Of a stretch of DNA of 6,291 nt, positions 4,367 to 6,291 are shown piece by piece. The translations under genes and the position numbers were made by a program. The stretch comes from Clostridiaceae bacterium. GTDB lineage: Bacteria; Bacillota; Clostridia; Saccharofermentanales; UBA5734. The notes below the pieces were generated by a model that saw nothing but the letters and a program-made list of their open reading frames with translations, searched no databases and was not told where the DNA came from. Location of the stretch: assembly GCA_012519875.1 (NCBI GenBank), contig JAAYPL010000155.1, positions 1-6,291 on the forward strand. The letters are read 5' to 3'. Positions within the stretch are counted from its first letter, which is position 1, and the number at the start of each line of letters is the position of its first letter.

Positions 4367-6291
4367 ATGCCCGAATCTTTTACCTTGGTTGCTTGTATCG
4401 TTATTTCCGCACTTTTGTTGACGCTGATTCTCGTGCTTGCGTTCCGTCACTTGAGAGCCTGTCAGAAACTGCGGCGTCAAGGCCACTATGATGCGCTTCT
4501 CCATTTGTTCATCAATGCCAGCCGCGACATTATTTATCTGAAAGACGAAAATTTGTGTTATCTTTTTGTCAACACAGCATTCGAAAAGGCCTTCAACGTT
4601 AAAGAGGAGAAAATCATCGGCAAGGATGGTTTTATGTTGGGAGACCGCACCCTGGCCGAGCGATGGCGTGACCGCGATCTGCAGACACTGCAGGCCGATG
4701 AGGAGCTTGTCACGGATATTGATCGTGCCGGAGCTATTTATGAAGTGACCAACTTTCCTGTCCCGCTGTCCAGCGGCAAAACCGGGGTTGGCGCCATCAT
4801 CCGTAATGTTACCTTGTTGCGGCAGGCAGAGGTGCGGCAACGGAGCGACATGCTGCACAATGAAATTTTGCTGAAACTGTTTTCCCTGCCCTTTAACAAC
4901 ATAAACGATCAACTGGACTTCGTTCTGCAACAGATCATCGCCATAATCGGCTGCCGATATGGTTGCATTTACCGATATAACCAGAAAGAGGGCATCTTAA
5001 CGCATGTTTCCTGTGCCGAGCACAGCCGGGGAACCGTGTTGTTTGAAGGCCAGCAAAAAAAGTACCGGCTCAACCAGGCCGGTCTCCTGGCCAGCGCTAT
5101 TTCTCAGGCGACTCCCATCATCATTAATGATATGGCGCAATACGCATCGATATCTGCCTCGCGATATCTCCCCCAAGGCTTTCCCATGCCGAGTCGCTTG
5201 CTGGTTATACCTGTTATTATCGACAATCAGGTTTTGGCGGTTCTGGCCCTGGGTGACAAAAGCACCGGTTTTAACGCCGATGATGTCCATGAAATCACCT
5301 TGTTGACCGGAGGTGTCTGGCAGGCAATCAAGCGAAAAACAGCCGAAACTCAGTTAACGATAGAACGCAACAGATATCGTCAGACCTTGACGGCCATCGA
5401 AGACGGCGTGATACTGATTGACAGTGTCGGCAAGGTTCAAGAGCTCAATCCGGCGGCGGAAAAACTGATTGGCTGGTCCCACGAAGAGGCTCGAGGCCGA
5501 CACTATTCCGAAATTTTTTACGTTGACGATGAAGACAAAATAAAGAATATCGACGATCCGGTCGATCAGGTCATCCGGACCGGACAAGCCCGAAATTTTG
5601 ACAGCGTTCCCTTCATCTTGCGGAACAACTCCAAGCGCTTTCTGGAAAGCAGCATTGCGCCGATTCCGGGCGATGCCGGTCGCCTGAGCGGATTTGTCAT
5701 TGTTTTTCGTGACGTGACCCGCCGCCAGATTCGACAGCAGCATATCGAATTCCTCAGTTTCCACGATTCTCTGACCGAGCTTTATAACCGGCGCTTTTTT
5801 GAGGAAGAGCTCGAGCGGCTTGATACCAAACGAAATTGGCCGATCGCAATTATTATGTGCGACATCAACGGGTTAAAGCTGACAAACGATGTTTTCGGGC
5901 ATGCCGCCGGTGATGAGCTGCTCAAAGGATTTGCCGCCGTACTGAACAAAGTCTGCCGTTCGGATGATATTCTTGCCCGTTGGGGCGGCGATGAGTTTGT
6001 GCTGCTCTTGCCCAATACAACCTGTGCCGAGGCCGAAACCATTATCTCACGGATCAAAAATGCCTATGCAAACCGGCAGTTCACGGCAATGCGGGGATCG
6101 GCCTCCCTTGGAGCAGCCTGTAAGATGACGGATGAGGACGGTGATATAAAGCAGGTCCTGGCGCTGGCCGAGGAGCGGATGTACCTGAACAAAGCCGTGG
6201 AGGGAGATTCCGTCCAGCAGGATATCGTCGGGACCATCGTCAATCGCCTGCACGGCGCCGGGATCCGGGAGCGTGAGCATGCCGAGACGGT
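4367..6291 (+). CDS. Membrane-anchored PAS-GAF-PAS-GGDEF diguanylate cyclase, probably continuing into HD-GYP (3' partial)
   Basis: The frame stays open from ATG 4367 to the right edge, 641 full codons, so the C-terminus is missing. One transmembrane helix (about 7-27) is followed by a basic stretch (RHLRACQKLRRQ), placing the rest in the cytoplasm. Domains in order are PAS (about 42-150), GAF (about 165-322), a second PAS (about 335-450), and GGDEF (about 460-610). The GGDEF domain begins FHDSLTELYNRRFF and has the nucleotide/metal site CDINGLKLTNDVFGHAAGDELL (498-519), with Asp499, Asn507 and Asp516. The active-site motif WGGDEF (539-544) is intact, as is the inhibitory-site RxxD (Arg531-Asp534) five residues before it. 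It should therefore make cyclic-di-GMP from GTP, with product feedback. The last residues (about 612-641, ending REREHAET) resemble the linker and first helix of GGDEF/HD-GYP fusions, so a phosphodiesterase half may lie beyond. Signals sensed by PAS/GAF are unknown. The gene has its own promoter and leader. Confidence 0.93.
   Translation, partial: MPESFTLVACIVISALLLTLILVLAFRHLRACQKLRRQGHYDALLHLFINASRDIIYLKDENLCYLFVNTAFEKAFNVKEEKIIGKDGFMLGDRTLAERWRDRDLQTLQADEELVTDIDRAGAIYEVTNFPVPLSSGKTGVGAIIRNVTLLRQAEVRQRSDMLHNEILLKLFSLPFNNINDQLDFVLQQIIAIIGCRYGCIYRYNQKEGILTHVSCAEHSRGTVLFEGQQKKYRLNQAGLLASAISQATPIIINDMAQYASISASRYLPQGFPMPSRLLVIPVIIDNQVLAVLALGDKSTGFNADDVHEITLLTGGVWQAIKRKTAETQLTIERNRYRQTLTAIEDGVILIDSVGKVQELNPAAEKLIGWSHEEARGRHYSEIFYVDDEDKIKNIDDPVDQVIRTGQARNFDSVPFILRNNSKRFLESSIAPIPGDAGRLSGFVIVFRDVTRRQIRQQHIEFLSFHDSLTELYNRRFFEEELERLDTKRNWPIAIIMCDINGLKLTNDVFGHAAGDELLKGFAAVLNKVCRSDDILARWGGDEFVLLLPNTTCAEAETIISRIKNAYANRQFTAMRGSASLGAACKMTDEDGDIKQVLALAEERMYLNKAVEGDSVQQDIVGTIVNRLHGAGIREREHAET

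Noticed and set aside
4364..4930. Minus-strand frame of 188 codons opposite the cyclic-di-GMP protein
   Set aside because: The + strand frame here encodes an unbroken TM-PAS-GAF-PAS-GGDEF protein with a strong ribosome binding site. The antisense product has no recognisable family.
1..6291. CRISPR array, tRNA or rRNA genes, insertion sequences, attachment sites
   Set aside because: No regularly spaced repeats, no recognisable tRNA or rRNA sequence, and no transposase or integrase or terminal repeats were seen on either strand.

Overview
The window looks like a chromosomal segment of a Gram-positive, probably clostridial (Bacillota) bacterium. This rests on the strong AAGGAGG-type ribosome binding sites, the TTG start, the Dlt-like acylation cluster and the style of the cyclic-di-GMP protein. 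G+C is moderate, judged by eye near 50%. The species cannot be named from this sequence. All genes seen are on the + strand.

Region 1 (1-3501) is the downstream part of a cell-envelope O-acylation operon related to dlt. It holds, in order, the C-terminal part of an acyl carrier protein, a 529-aa MBOAT membrane acyltransferase (DltB/AlgI type), a 357-aa membrane-anchored SGNH/DltD-like protein, and a 192-aa lipoprotein. Gaps are 17-26 bases and no internal promoter or terminator is evident, so the four genes are probably co-transcribed from a promoter left of the window, likely after a DltA-like activating ligase. The proposed route is: carrier thioester, to MBOAT, to a Tyr in the MBOAT C-terminal hexapeptide FIYNQF, to the extracytoplasmic SGNH-like protein, to an envelope polymer. 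Two details stand out. The Tyr 'acyl shuttle' is fused to the MBOAT instead of sitting on a separate DltX-like microprotein. The SGNH-like partner has Cys (GDC) where the nucleophilic Ser (GDS) is expected.

Region 2 (3502-4125) is a short intergenic stretch with an AT-rich dyad, followed by a compact 184-aa FMN nitroreductase-family protein with its own strong ribosome binding site.

Region 3 (4126-4366) is a 241-base intergenic region dense in inverted repeats. It carries the best promoter of the window (TTGAAT, 17 bases, TGC-TATGAT), bracketed by an 8-bp inverted repeat and preceded by a tandem 7-mer. A leader of about 106 nt follows and can fold into a closed stem around an inner hairpin.

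Region 4 (4367 to the right edge) is a long open frame with no stop before the edge, so its C-terminus is missing. It encodes a membrane-anchored TM-PAS-GAF-PAS-GGDEF protein with intact catalytic and inhibitory-site motifs. It appears to run into an HD-GYP-like domain cut by the window, so it is a cyclic-di-GMP synthesis/turnover sensor. Nothing in the sequence links it to the acylation operon except proximity.
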